This document shows, piece after piece, positions 47,243 through 56,406 of a stretch of DNA of 64,000 nucleotides; the first letter of the stretch is position 1, and each line of letters starts with the position of its first letter. Both the position numbers and the translations under genes were made by a program. A model generated the notes under the pieces. It searched no databases and was not told where the DNA came from. It was given only the letters and a program-made list of their open reading frames with translations. This DNA is from Sphingobacterium mizutaii (GTDB lineage: Bacteria > Bacteroidota > Bacteroidia > Sphingobacteriales > Sphingobacteriaceae). The stretch spans positions 1,302,001 through 1,366,000 of the forward strand of contig NZ_LT906468.1 of assembly GCF_900187125.1 (NCBI RefSeq). Direction: 5' to 3'.

Positions 47243-47514
47243 TAATTTATTATCAGCTTTCTCAAGTTATCTACTCTCTCGTTTGAACAGAAAAATCTGT
47301 CCATCCACACTAAATTTCATCAACTATACCTGAAAACATAATTTAAGTTTATACCCTAAGGTTTAGATAAGATAAAATAATCTTTTAGGTAATTAAATTA
47401 ATTAAAAATAATATTACCTTTGCGCCACTTATAAAAATAGAAACAATGGAGATAATGGAAAATGGAAAACAGGAGTGTTTGGAAAAAAGAAGAGTAAAAA
47501 AAGGATATAGTTTG

Positions 47515-48048
47515 ATGAAAAATTACATAACAATAGTTGTGCTGTTGTTATCCATAACCGTTAGCAGTGCACAGGAAAGACTGGTAAAGCCATTGAATCG
47601 GGTCAATTCAGGGGTTTTTCTGACTGGATTAAGCTATTCGCGAGAAATACCAATAGCTAAGAGATCGACAGTGGAAGGTTCTGCTGGTATATCTTTAATA
47701 TATTGTAAAGATAATTTTGGCGCACAGCTTGGAGCTGAGCTATCCGTTGATTACAGATTTTATTATAATATTGGAAGTAGGGAGAAAAAAGGTAAAAACA
47801 CAGCTGGCAACAGCGGATCTTTTGTAGGAGCAACCGCTTTTTCTGACCTTTTTCCTTTGAATAAATTAGAACAATCCAATAATAAAAATTTCCAGTTTGG
47901 CGGAGCCATCTTTTGGGGAATACGTCAACAAATTAAAGATAGTGGTTTTCAAGTTAACTTTCTTGGAGGACCAGCTCTTGCAATGGAAGAGCATACTGAT
48001 AATAATCCTTCACTTTTTATAAGTACAGGTATTTCTTATATATTTTAA
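47515..48048 (+). CDS. Small secreted outer-membrane-like protein
   Basis: A 177-residue protein with signal peptide MKNYITIVVLLLSITVSSAQ. The mature part alternates beta strands and ends in an aromatic (ISYIF), suggesting a small outer-membrane barrel. An in-frame ATG at 47446 would add 23 hydrophilic residues before the signal, so I prefer 47515. A -7 element TACCTTTG is at 47415-47422. The stop is followed by a terminator inside the right copy of the long direct repeat. Confidence 0.6.
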   Translation: MKNYITIVVLLLSITVSSAQERLVKPLNRVNSGVFLTGLSYSREIPIAKRSTVEGSAGISLIYCKDNFGAQLGAELSVDYRFYYNIGSREKKGKNTAGNSGSFVGATAFSDLFPLNKLEQSNNKNFQFGGAIFWGIRQQIKDSGFQVNFLGGPALAMEEHTDNNPSLFISTGISYIF

Positions 48049-48098
48049 TCTGAAATATATATTATTTTACTTGTAATCTGATTCCAAAAAGGATAAAG

Positions 48099-48176
48099 GG
48101 ATTTACGCTCGACTTAGGTCGAGCTTTTTTTGTGTCCGGTCGGATACAGTGTTATTTTTTAAGGAAAAAAACAAAA
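48099..48176 (+). repeat. Long direct repeat, right copy (with terminator)
   Basis: About 95 percent similar to 38339-38410. The stem GCTCGAC/GTCGAGC (48107-48113, 48118-48124) with loop TTAG and T7 is a proper terminator for the upstream gene. Confidence 0.85.
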
Positions 48177-48391
48177 GATTGATTCTTCGTTACTTTTGAA
48201 GCGCAAAAGTAACCAAACCGACGAAGGAGCTCACGGATACCAAAGACAACTCGAATCCGTAAAACCTTCGGCCCATTTAAGGTGGCTTTTCGCACAACCC
48301 ATCACACATGAAAAGAATGCCTTGTTGTCGGGAATATCTTCCTTCAAAATTCTCCTCTTAGATGGAGAATTTTTTGAAAGCATTCCAAGGC

Positions 48392-48646
48392 CAATCCCAT
48401 CGCACAGGGCATCGGCATTCTTTCCATTTTTCCGCCAAGGAAATGAGCCGTGGGCTAAAGGACTTCCTGCGGAAGTATGAATGTTCCTTGACTCACGAAC
48501 AATGCAGAATCGCAGCAATGAAAGAACCCTAGAGGGGTTCAATTATTTTAGCAATCCCATCGCACAGGGCATCGGCATTCTATCCATTTTTCCGCCAAGG
48601 AAATGAGCCGGAGGTTAAAGGACTTCCTTCGGAAGGATAAATGTTT
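48392..48646 (+). repeat. Tandem duplication, period 160 bp
   Basis: The segment CAATCCCATCGCACAGGG onward (48392-48486) recurs at 48552-48646 with about 10 differences in 95 bases. Confidence 0.8.
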
Positions 48647-49297
48647 GTTTGTAGAAAACCCCTGGAAGGGGTGAAATATTTGTAGAAAAACGAATTGTTA
48701 ATCGGATAACCCACAGCGTGGGTGAAATATTTTTCTATAACTATTTTGTGTCACCCTGGGGACCCCCGAAGGGTCTCGGGACTATCCGCAATCATTTAAA
48801 ATAGTTTTCTCATCTTACGATTTCGATGACAGGATATCCTAAAAATAACAAAAATAGATTCATCGCTGTGCTCTGAATCCCTCTCAGGAATATCCAATTC
48901 TGAACGATCAGTGAAGAATCTGTACGTAAATATCTCAACACTTCCTTGTCATCCTTGATCGAAGATCAAGAACCTGTTCGCCAATGATGTTGTTTTATCT
49001 ATGGTTCTGATATCATTTTCTGAATGGCTCCAAGATTCTTCGTTCCTAGCAATGACATTTTGTAGAAGTCTGTTTCTAGGTATTTAGACCCATATTTATT
49101 TCCCTGATGAATCTCTCTTTTAGCGACATACTGCCCTAGAAGGGCAGAATTATTTTAGATTAATGGTATCGAACAATATAGGGTTAATGCAAAAACGATG
49201 TTCGATTAATTGAACATCGCTTTTGCACGACTTTCAGGCTAATGGGCCATGTCTGCTAAAATAATGGAACCCCAAAAGGGGTTATATCGCTAAAATT
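48524..49297 (+). repeat. Cluster of five REP-like palindromic units
   Basis: Short hairpins with a conserved AT tail: GAACCC/GGGTTC plus AATTATTTTAG (48524-48554), ACCCC/GGGGT plus GAAATATTTGTAG (48658-48689), ACCCAC/GTGGGT (48709-48737), CTGCCC/GGGCAG plus AATTATTTTAG (49131-49158), AACCCC/GGGGTT (49268-49297). Stem bases covary; the tail is kept. Confidence 0.7.
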
Positions 49298-49578
49298 AAA
49301 AAAAATTGCCTTCCACTTTGCTGTCATCACTTTCCAATAAATTTAGCTCAAATTTATCCTTCTCAGCATGAAGCAAAATACCTTTCCTCAATGACGTAGC
49401 CGGTAAAGGGATTTCAAAGATTTGCGGCCCAAATACCGATAAAATAAACCTTTATCATATCGTAAAATAGAACGGATAGGTTTTTTGTAGAAAACATTTA
49501 ACCAATACTTCATATGAATTATATATCATAATTAGATAGAAATTATATTTTAGAGAAAATATTTGAAATGATTTCCTC

Positions 49579-49749
49579 ATGTTTATCCTAACTCCTTTTA
49601 AGCAAGAGATCCTCCCCGAGGAGGATCAGCATGATCCCAATAGTAATAGGGCATTGTCTGTTGGGAAAGTCAAGAAAATCCATATTTCGCACATGGGAGT
49701 GACAGATGCTCAAATAAATGATCTATTTAACATGTATTTAAGTTATTAA
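49579..49749 (+). CDS. Small protein of unknown function
   Basis: A 56-residue frame beginning MFILTPFKQEILPEEDQHDP and ending two bases before the next ATG, which suggests translational coupling. The first part overlaps a palindrome GATCCTCC-CCGA-GGAGGATC. I do not recognise it; it may be a chance frame. Confidence 0.3.
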   Translation: MFILTPFKQEILPEEDQHDPNSNRALSVGKVKKIHISHMGVTDAQINDLFNMYLSY

Positions 49750-49751
49750 CG

Positions 49752-50165
49752 ATGAAAAGAATTTTCTCTGTAATAATAATTGCTCAATTGACTTCCTGTA
49801 TAGTAGAAACACCTAAACTAGAGCTGTCTTACCTATTTGTAAATGACACTGATCTTGATTTAGAATTAACAAGGTATGAAAGCAAGAATGGAATAGATAA
49901 GGACATTAGACATATATATCGCCACAAAATCAAGAAAAAAGAATCTCTAGCGCCTAATAATTACCGAAAAAATAATCTTGATATAGACTCCATTAAAATT
50001 GTTTTTGAAGATGGTGAAATTCAAATGTTTAAACGTAGTGACCGTGAGCTTAATCCAAAAAGATGGAATAAAAGTCCCTTAAATATTTCTAATTTTAGGC
50101 AAACTGATAATATTGAAATTTATCAATATACCATAGATAATTCGATTTATAAGTTATCTAATTAG
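49752..50165 (+). CDS. Lipoprotein of unknown function
   Basis: A 137-residue lipoprotein with signal MKRIFSVIIIAQLTSC. The mature part is basic and beta-rich (YLFVNDTDLDLELTRYESKN; EIYQYTIDNSIYKLSN). No family is recognised. A weak terminator (AACCTCG/CGGGGTT, 50198-50219) follows. Confidence 0.5.
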   Translation: MKRIFSVIIIAQLTSCIVETPKLELSYLFVNDTDLDLELTRYESKNGIDKDIRHIYRHKIKKKESLAPNNYRKNNLDIDSIKIVFEDGEIQMFKRSDRELNPKRWNKSPLNISNFRQTDNIEIYQYTIDNSIYKLSN

Positions 50166-50373
50166 AAAGTACCTATAGTCATTAATTAATAGTCTAAAAC
50201 CTCGTTGAAAAGCGGGGTTCTCTATTTGAATTTTAGAAATACCAAACCTGAGAGAAAGAAGCTTATTATGAAATTGAAGAAATGTAGAACCATATTGGAC
50301 AGTTTGTTTGAGGTAGATGTAACTTCTTTTTAAAAAGAATCGTTATTTTTATGTTAGTTGTCAATTAATTAAT

Positions 50374-51486
50374 ATGCAGCCAATTAACTATTGCTTAACG
50401 ATTATTTTTTCTTTATTTATTTCGATTGGTTTTCCCCAAGGCAATTATTCACTTATTTGCAAAATTGATAGTTCTTTAAATTTAGAAGGGGAGACCTTTT
50501 ATTTAAAGTATATTGACTATAGCAAAATGAACCCTGTAATTAACGATTCTGCTAGAGTTGAAGAGGGAAAGTTTATATTTAAAGGATCGCTAAATACTCC
50601 TGGAGTTTATTCAAGATTGATCAGTAAAAGTGATAAATCAGAATATTGGTTTATGTTGAGCGCTGGCGAAAGCAAAGCGACATTGGCTAAGCCAAAGTAT
50701 AATGAAATAACAGGTGAAAAAAGAGGACTTACCAGCTCATTTGATATTCCAGGGAACGATAATTTTAGGTTGATGCAAATATTCGATAAGTTGTATGACT
50801 TATATGGAGAGGAGACCTCAAAGTTCCATAAGTTGGCAAATGAAGTCGAAGATGAAACTTTACAGCAGAAACTAAGTGATTCCGCCTTTATGTATATGGA
50901 AAAAAGGGATCCTTATGTAATTTCATTGATAAAGGATAATCCAGACAATTATATTTCCTTATTTATCCTTAAATACTTTACTCCTGTACCTCTAAAAAAA
51001 GATATAAACCAATTTGAGGATGTTTTTAAGATCTTAAATCCCAGACTTAGGGAATCCAAGGAAGGATTGGAGTTGCTCAATGTCATTCTAGCGAAGAAGA
51101 AACTGAAAGTTGGCTCAGAAGCTCCAGACTTTTCGATGTTCAATCAGAATGGCCAAACGGTAAAATTAAGTGATTTTAGAGGTAAAAAGGTCCTTCTGGA
51201 TTTCTGGGCTACTTGGTGCGGACCATGTATTGATAATTTACCAAAATTAAAAGATTTTGCCAGGAACAATTTGGATTACTACATAGTAGCGATTTCACTT
51301 GACAATAATAAATCAAATTGGATAAATGGCATAAAACAATTAGACTTTGAATGGGCAATCCATCTTTCTGACCTTCAAGGCTGGAAAAGTCCAATTAATG
51401 TATTGTATAATATTGAGGCAATTCCAAGAAGTATTTTAATTGATGAAAAGGGAATTATTACAAATTTGGATTTCAAATTGGAGTAA
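50374..51486 (+). CDS. DUF4369/TlpA-type thioredoxin-fold protein
   Basis: A 370-residue exported protein: signal peptide MQPINYCLTIIFSLFISIGF, DUF4369-like domain, helical linker, then a thioredoxin domain with redox pair in LLDFWATWCGPCIDNLPKLK and cis-proline region EAIPRSILID. Same architecture as the gene at 24837-25943 but AT-rich and divergent, so more likely a separate lineage than a recent copy. Function as a periplasmic thiol reductase is inferred. Confidence 0.82.
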   Translation: MQPINYCLTIIFSLFISIGFPQGNYSLICKIDSSLNLEGETFYLKYIDYSKMNPVINDSARVEEGKFIFKGSLNTPGVYSRLISKSDKSEYWFMLSAGESKATLAKPKYNEITGEKRGLTSSFDIPGNDNFRLMQIFDKLYDLYGEETSKFHKLANEVEDETLQQKLSDSAFMYMEKRDPYVISLIKDNPDNYISLFILKYFTPVPLKKDINQFEDVFKILNPRLRESKEGLELLNVILAKKKLKVGSEAPDFSMFNQNGQTVKLSDFRGKKVLLDFWATWCGPCIDNLPKLKDFARNNLDYYIVAISLDNNKSNWINGIKQLDFEWAIHLSDLQGWKSPINVLYNIEAIPRSILIDEKGIITNLDFKLE

Positions 51487-51644
51487 TGTTTTTCTGAATG
51501 AGATATTTTGGGTTATGGGTCAAGATGTTTAAAGTATGGTGTATTTCTATCTTTCCTAATTCAAACCATTAGGACGAATCGCTGGTGAGTTTTAATTCTT
51601 TTCTTGGTTTTTTTTCTTTTGATCTTTAAATTTTATCCTTCGAA

Positions 51645-52130
51645 ATGATTCGAAGAATAAAGGAGATGTTGTGTTTTACTTGGCTTAAAAAGCCTCAAAA
51701 AAATTGGGGATGGAATATTGTTGCAATTATTGTCGGACTTATCCCGTTACCTATTTTTCTTAAATTTAATTATCTATTGGCTGACTGGACAATCTGGCTA
51801 CCTTGGATTTTATTAGCGCTAATCAACCCTTTCCTTGAAGAGTTCTATTGGAGAGGGCTTTTGATGGATTCGACCAAGACATGGAACAGAGCCCTTGCCA
51901 TCTTATTTACCAGTGTCGTGTTTTCCGTGAATCATGGCGTATTTGGAATTAACTCGGAATTATTTAGGGGCTATGAAGTCATCTTTTCCACTTTTATTAT
52001 GGGGCTGGTCTGGGCAATCACCTATAAAAAAACTGATAGTTTAAGATGGGTGATTGCATCTCATTTTCTGGTCGATTTCTTGAATCTATCTGCACCCGCA
52101 TTCCTTGATTTGTTTAAATCAAAATTTTAA
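51645..52130 (+). CDS. CPBP-family intramembrane metalloprotease
   Basis: A 161-residue membrane protein (four to five helices). All three CPBP/Abi motifs are present: EEFYWRG (Glu65-Glu66, Arg70), FSVNHGVF (His97) and HFLVDFLN (His140, Asn147). Such proteases process prenyl or other membrane substrates and occur in immunity and bacteriocin-protection loci; the substrate is unknown here. Confidence 0.82.
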   Translation: MIRRIKEMLCFTWLKKPQKNWGWNIVAIIVGLIPLPIFLKFNYLLADWTIWLPWILLALINPFLEEFYWRGLLMDSTKTWNRALAILFTSVVFSVNHGVFGINSELFRGYEVIFSTFIMGLVWAITYKKTDSLRWVIASHFLVDFLNLSAPAFLDLFKSKF

Positions 52131-52141
52131 AACTGTTAAAA

Positions 52142-52858
52142 ATGGTGAAGCATAAACTCCGTGAGGATATGCAGGACCTGCGGGAGTGCATGGTGTCGGG
52201 AAGCTAAAAAGTAGCCTATGACCAGCAGGATATACTCACGCTGATGGACAGACGGCTGAACATTATCGAAGAGAAGCCCGAGGACAAAGACTATTCGGCA
52301 GCGCTGGCAGAAATCAGCCAAGAACTGGACAGCAATATAAAGGAGGAAACATTTGCCGGACTAAAAACAGCCATTCTAAAATACAGCAAAGTGAGCGATA
52401 ACCTTGTCGCCGCTTTCGGCGAGCAGCGGACGCTGATTCGTGAACTGCCAAAAAAAATACAGGTCGGCGTAGAGCATCGCATTACCGGAAACCCAAAGCC
52501 CTACATCATCACGGGCTTGGTTCTGCTATTGATATCGTTCTTTTCTCTTTTCGCCAACTTTCAGCTTTGGAGATCAAACTCGGCTCTACAAGACGGTGAC
52601 ATCAAAATCCGTATGATGAGATTGTTTTATCCACCGGTGTCATTGGATATTGATTCCATCTACAACAGCAACCCCAAAGAACTTAAACTATGGGTGAAGC
52701 AGGAGGAAGAAAGGTTGCTAGCGATTATAAAAGCCGAAGAAAATGGGAAGCAGTCGACGGAACAGCAGAACACGCGAAAAAAGAATTGGAAAGGTCGAGA
52801 GAAATTAAAAAACAGGAATTGGAGTAGAACGGTTTGGCACAAACACTCAGGGATATAG
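52142..52858 (+). pseudogene. Decayed mobile-element membrane protein
   Basis: A frame starting at an ATG (52142), with an in-frame TAA at 52205-52207, then MDRRLNIIEEKPEDKDYSAA, a helical region and one membrane segment (YIITGLVLLLISFFSLFANF). The C-terminus seems frameshifted near 52735-52760: another frame there reads AEHAKKELERSREIKKQELE and ends at TAG 52825-52827. This stretch is GC-richer than its neighbours. I recall similar proteins near mobilisation genes of Bacteroidota elements; that is memory, not proven. Confidence 0.5.
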
Positions 52859-53030
52859 ATTACTTTTTAAACACTTTGAAACTAAATAGAGCAATCGAAG
52901 AAAGTCAATGAGATTGCATGGGCTTTTTTTTGTATTTTAGGAACAATGATAAAAGAACCACTTACGAAAGTTGTGTAAAGCCGACCTATTGTGGTTGTAT
53001 TTGGAGAGGTTTCATGAGAGTTATAAATAA

Positions 53031-53037
53031 GTTAGGC
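53031..53037 (+). repeat. R'-like cassette boundary GTTAGGC
   Basis: GTTAGGC is the exact reverse complement of GCCTAAC at 53507-53513, framing the gene between them. Confidence 0.45.
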
Positions 53038-53062
53038 GCAACTTTACAAGAACAGAATATCA

Positions 53063-53506
53063 ATGGAATTTTCAGAAGGAAAATATAAGATAGTAACGGG
53101 AATTTTTGATTATAAGATAAATCCAAAAAATCCAAAATACTTTGCAAAATTTTTGAATGACGATGTGGAGGTTTTAGGTCATACCGAAGATGAAGCTATT
53201 GAAGGTCTAAAAAAACTTTACAAAGAATATAAAGCCAAGAATAAATTATTCCCTTCTCATTCAGACCAAGTACTTAATCCTTATGTTCCAACTGAAAAAT
53301 TTCAAGAGTATTTTGATAAAGGAATTTCTATAGCCTTTTTTGAACTTATTGAGGAAGATCCTTATACACAAATAGATGACGAATTTACTGTTCAAGATTT
53401 AGAATTAAGTAATAAACAAATTGAAATAATTAATGACAAATACCAGCTTTCCGTTCGACCAGAAGATGTTGTTGTAGACATTTTTGACAGAATAAAAAAT
53501 AGCTGA
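53063..53506 (+). CDS. Cassette-type protein of unknown function
   Basis: A 147-residue acidic protein. NPKYFAKFLNDDVEVLGHTE-DEAIEG has a faint resemblance to the HicB antitoxin N-terminus (GdT-eEA), but no toxin partner is present. It is bounded by GTTAGGC and GCCTAAC, the complementary ends of a gene cassette. Function unknown. Confidence 0.5.
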   Translation: MEFSEGKYKIVTGIFDYKINPKNPKYFAKFLNDDVEVLGHTEDEAIEGLKKLYKEYKAKNKLFPSHSDQVLNPYVPTEKFQEYFDKGISIAFFELIEEDPYTQIDDEFTVQDLELSNKQIEIINDKYQLSVRPEDVVVDIFDRIKNS

Positions 53507-53630
53507 GCCTAACAGCAAATTTGCTCAAAAATGGCTGACGGTGGTTTACGTTAATTCATCAGTTATTTACTTAATTTAGTGCGGTACGACAATGGTTCTG
53601 CAAGCAATGCCATTTCTGCACAAATTAGTA
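53507..53630 (+). repeat. attC-like recombination site 3
   Basis: Begins GCCTAAC right after the preceding stop. AATTTGCTCAAAAATGGC (53518-53535) pairs imperfectly with GCCATTTCTGCACAAATT; the closing R' is degenerate (ATTAGTA at 53624-53630). Confidence 0.45.
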
Positions 53631-53675
53631 AACCTTTAGCGAGAACCACCATGCAACAAAGGAAAGACAAGCAAA

Positions 53676-53760
53676 ATGAACATTGAAACTCACAATATAA
53701 ACGATATAAAAATTGCAGAAGTAATTTCGGCAGACAACATTTGTATAACCACGACAGAGG
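53676..53760 (+). pseudogene. DUF4180 gene remnant (N-terminus only)
   Basis: The first about 28 codons (MNIETHNINDIKIAEVISAD) match the start of DUF4180 proteins as I recall them; after about 53760 the frame continues into unrelated sequence. It sits where a further cassette gene would start. The rest, to 54014, shows nothing coding. Confidence 0.45.
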
Positions 53761-54014
53761 TTAAAAAAGTCTGTACAAGAAATAATTCATTTTCCCCTCG
53801 CTCATTAGTGGCTTGCGAAACCCCACCGCTCCAGGCCATGGCTGTTCTCGCTTTTATTGTGTCCGGTGTGGCAGATTTGAACCCTGGTTCGAACCTTAAG
53901 AAATTATTGAAGAAAAAGTATTTAATAAAGTGCCAATGCTTAACCAAAGTAAACTAAAAAGAGTCAAATGGAATTTTCTGCATAATCTGTTTTCAAATGC
54001 AAATTTGCGTAACA

Positions 54015-55112
54015 TCAAAATTCCATTAATTGTTTTCCAAATTGTTTGGTAATTCCGGAAGGAAGAGGAGGGATTCCAAATTGGTCTAGTTCTTTCCAAA
54101 ACTCCATAGAGTAATCACTTTTTTCTTCCAGATAGATGCTCTTGTTAAATAGGTTTTTCTTTTCTTGTACTTCTAGTGAAGTTAAGAAAAAACGTTCCAA
54201 TACATAGAATTCGGATAATGTCTCATATGGGAAATAACCCAATTTTCTTTTCCGTTTTATACTTCCGATATTATTGCTATACCAGCCTTTAAGATGTTCT
54301 AGGCTTATTTCAGAAAAATTGTTAGCATCGTATGTTTCAATTCGGACTTGACTTGTACGTATTCCTTCCACACGAAATATTTTTTTCTTGATCATAGAAT
54401 CAGGCTGTACCAAATCAATATAAGTTTGTGCTTCACCATTTGGGCTAAAACCTATTTCGCCAACTTTATTTCCATGCTTGTAGATATTGACCAGCTTTGA
54501 TTCTTTCTTCAATTCATACTCATTTGATAAGCTGCTATGAATAGGATTAGAATCAATGTTTGCAATTCGAGGAAGTTCAGAAAATGGTCCCATTACTTCT
54601 TTGAAGGCTCGAATTGTCTTATCATTGCCAAAAACTCGATAATCTTCTAATAGATGCCTTTTCTTTTCCTTTTTATCAGTCAGCGGGATAAAGAATTGCA
54701 CTATGCCATCGGAAAAATATTTATTTTTGCCATCAAAGGTTTCCAATACACGATAGTACCCTCTTAGAACTAACCAATCTTTTGAATTATTATTGATTTC
54801 GATTTCATCTATACTGATAGTTGATGGTGTTAGCTTTATTATCTTTTCAAATGACAAAATACTTTTTAAGCTAATTTCCTTTGAGCGATATGAAAGATGT
54901 TGAAAGGTTAAATTTTCTATAGATTGCAGTTTTTCTTTCTTTAACTGAACATGTCCGTTTTTATCACTGATATTTATCAATGTTCCGTTTGAATCAAAAA
55001 CACTTACAGCAGGGATTGGATCATTGGAAATAGAGTCTAGTAGAACGATCTGGCCAATCAAGTAATTTGCAAAAAAGGAAAAAATTATTATTAAAGTAAA
55101 TTTGGTTTTCAT
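54015..55112 (-). CDS. Exported carboxypeptidase-regulatory-like domain protein
   Basis: A 365-residue protein with a signal peptide (MKTKFTLIIIFSFFANYLIG) followed by a beta-sandwich resembling the CarboxypepD_reg-like domain (GQIVLLDSISNDPIPAVSVF, LTFQHLSYRSKEISLKS) that opens many Bacteroidota outer-membrane proteins. The rest is unassigned beta-rich sequence. Function unknown; probably outer-membrane associated. Confidence 0.6.
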   Translation of the reverse strand: MKTKFTLIIIFSFFANYLIGQIVLLDSISNDPIPAVSVFDSNGTLINISDKNGHVQLKKEKLQSIENLTFQHLSYRSKEISLKSILSFEKIIKLTPSTISIDEIEINNNSKDWLVLRGYYRVLETFDGKNKYFSDGIVQFFIPLTDKKEKKRHLLEDYRVFGNDKTIRAFKEVMGPFSELPRIANIDSNPIHSSLSNEYELKKESKLVNIYKHGNKVGEIGFSPNGEAQTYIDLVQPDSMIKKKIFRVEGIRTSQVRIETYDANNFSEISLEHLKGWYSNNIGSIKRKRKLGYFPYETLSEFYVLERFFLTSLEVQEKKNLFNKSIYLEEKSDYSMEFWKELDQFGIPPLPSGITKQFGKQLMEF

Positions 55113-55287
55113 GAATGTTTACCTAAAGATACGATAATCTCTTTTACAAGTACAAAAATGATAATAGGTTGTTAGCCATGAATTAACACTCAATGTCTTA
55201 AATAGATAACCATCCCACTTCACTGGTTAATACTTTTTTTATTAAATCTATTTTCTTTCCTTTATATATGTAAACTATTATATTATT

Positions 55288-55761
55288 ATGAAAACACTTA
55301 TCTCCGCACTAACCTTGGTTTTCATGCTCCATGCACCTTCCTTTTCCCAAGAAACCAATTCAGCCAAAAAACTCATCAAAACTTTCTATAAGGAAATATT
55401 TGAAGGTCAAAAATGGTCAGATGAGATTGTCGATAAGTATGTGGTTTATGTAGATTCCAACTATGAGGATGCAGTCAATTCCGTGGAATATTTCCAAAAG
55501 GGAACTCATGAATCCTTTGTTGCTGCATTTAAGGAAAACATACTCAACGATAATATTAAGTTGATTGGATATGAAGAGTTCAAGGAAGAAGATAAGGCAA
55601 AGTTTTTGAGATTTAATCCGAAACGTTATCCAGATATCTATAAATTGACCTTTGCGGATTATCCGCCGATCTATGTCTTGGTAAAGAACCATCAAATTGA
55701 ATCATTCTTTGGTTTTCAGAAAGCACAGGACGATAATTATCTTTTTATCATCTATCACTAA
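55288..55761 (+). CDS. Secreted protein of unknown function
   Basis: A 157-residue protein with signal peptide MKTLISALTLVFMLHAPSFS. The mature part resembles an NTF2-like alpha-beta fold in its strand order (VDKYVVYVDSNYEDAVNSVE; PPIYVLVKNHQIESFFGFQK), which is inference. It is alone between convergent and divergent neighbours. Confidence 0.5.
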   Translation: MKTLISALTLVFMLHAPSFSQETNSAKKLIKTFYKEIFEGQKWSDEIVDKYVVYVDSNYEDAVNSVEYFQKGTHESFVAAFKENILNDNIKLIGYEEFKEEDKAKFLRFNPKRYPDIYKLTFADYPPIYVLVKNHQIESFFGFQKAQDDNYLFIIYH

Positions 55762-55847
55762 AAGCCAGGAAATAGAGCTGTCCTTATAAAGCCCTTTATC
55801 ATTAAACTTAGTCGTCCCATCTACATTTGCATCCCTTCCCTTAACAA

Positions 55848-55879
55848 AAAACTCCTTAGTTCAATTCCCAAGGAGTTTT
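55848..55879. terminator. Bidirectional terminator
   Basis: AAAACTCCTT and AAGGAGTTTT form a perfect 10-bp stem between convergent genes. Confidence 0.75.
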
Positions 55880-55921
55880 AGAAAGCATTAGATTTCCACT
55901 CAATATACCCATCTTATATCC

Positions 55922-56245
55922 TTAGCCCTTGATCATGGTCAGCATCATTTTGAATGCTGTTGTGGCATAGACTTCGTGGGGGATATTTGCTGGTAGGATG
56001 ATCATTTCGCCTTCCTTGACCACATGAGGTTCACGGGCGATATGGATCAGGGCTTCGCCGTCAAGAACCTGTAGTGCAGCATCAAAGGGAGCGGAATGTT
56101 CGCTGAGCTGTTCGTCTTTGTCAAATGCGAATAGGGTAATATTGCCAGCCTTACTTTTGATAACCTGTTGGCTTACCACACTGTTTTTTGAATATTCTAT
56201 TCTTTCTTTTAGTGAAAAAACAAAACCTGTTTCTATTGTTGCCAT
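55922..56245 (-). CDS. Cupin-domain protein
   Basis: A 107-residue single-domain cupin. The N-terminal strand pairs with ITLFAFDKDEQLSEHSAPFD (first motif, with His) and EGEMIILPANIPHEVYATTA (second motif, with His). Small cupins of this kind bind a metal or small molecule; no substrate can be given. A 12-bp hairpin lies upstream at 56275-56309. Confidence 0.75.
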   Translation of the reverse strand: MATIETGFVFSLKERIEYSKNSVVSQQVIKSKAGNITLFAFDKDEQLSEHSAPFDAALQVLDGEALIHIAREPHVVKEGEMIILPANIPHEVYATTAFKMMLTMIKG

Positions 56246-56274
56246 ATTATTTTATGTTTTTCTTTTTATAATAA

Positions 56275-56309
56275 CCTTTCCAACAAAAGGATTCTTCTTG
56301 TTGGAAAGG
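56275..56309. terminator. 12-bp perfect hairpin between cupin and lipoprotein genes
   Basis: CCTTTCCAACAA and TTGTTGGAAAGG flank an 11-base loop. The following T-tract is weak on the minus strand, so it may be a terminator of the seven-gene operon or a leader structure of the cupin gene. Confidence 0.6.
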
Positions 56310-56406
56310 CTGATAGATTGTATGATGCCTATACGCTTAGCATCTGTGTTGTCTGTTGCTTAAAGAGCACTTATTGCTTACCCGATATAATTTAATGATC
56401 TTATCA

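Larger units (their letters stand above)
48049..49578 (+). other. 1.5-kb gene-free stretch of repeats
   Basis: Contains the right copy of the long direct repeat, a 160-bp-period duplication and five REP-like palindromes, and some duplicated GATTCTTCGTTCC-type motifs. Open frames within are incidental to the repeats. I see no transposase here. Confidence 0.7.

Noticed and set aside
48196..48542. Overlapping frames on both strands of about 95-103 codons
   Set aside because: They follow the 160-bp duplication and repeats; no family resemblance.
48524..49297. CRISPR array
   Set aside because: Units have different stems and irregular spacing, and no cas genes are present.
38004..53900. Simple tRNA-targeted genomic island with direct att repeats
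   Set aside because: The tRNA-like sequence at the far edge is inverted relative to tRNA-Pro and imperfect, so it does not form a direct repeat.
53690..53957. Open frames on both strands at the end of the island
   Set aside because: Fragmented sequence with only a DUF4180 N-terminus; the remainder looks like recombined scraps.
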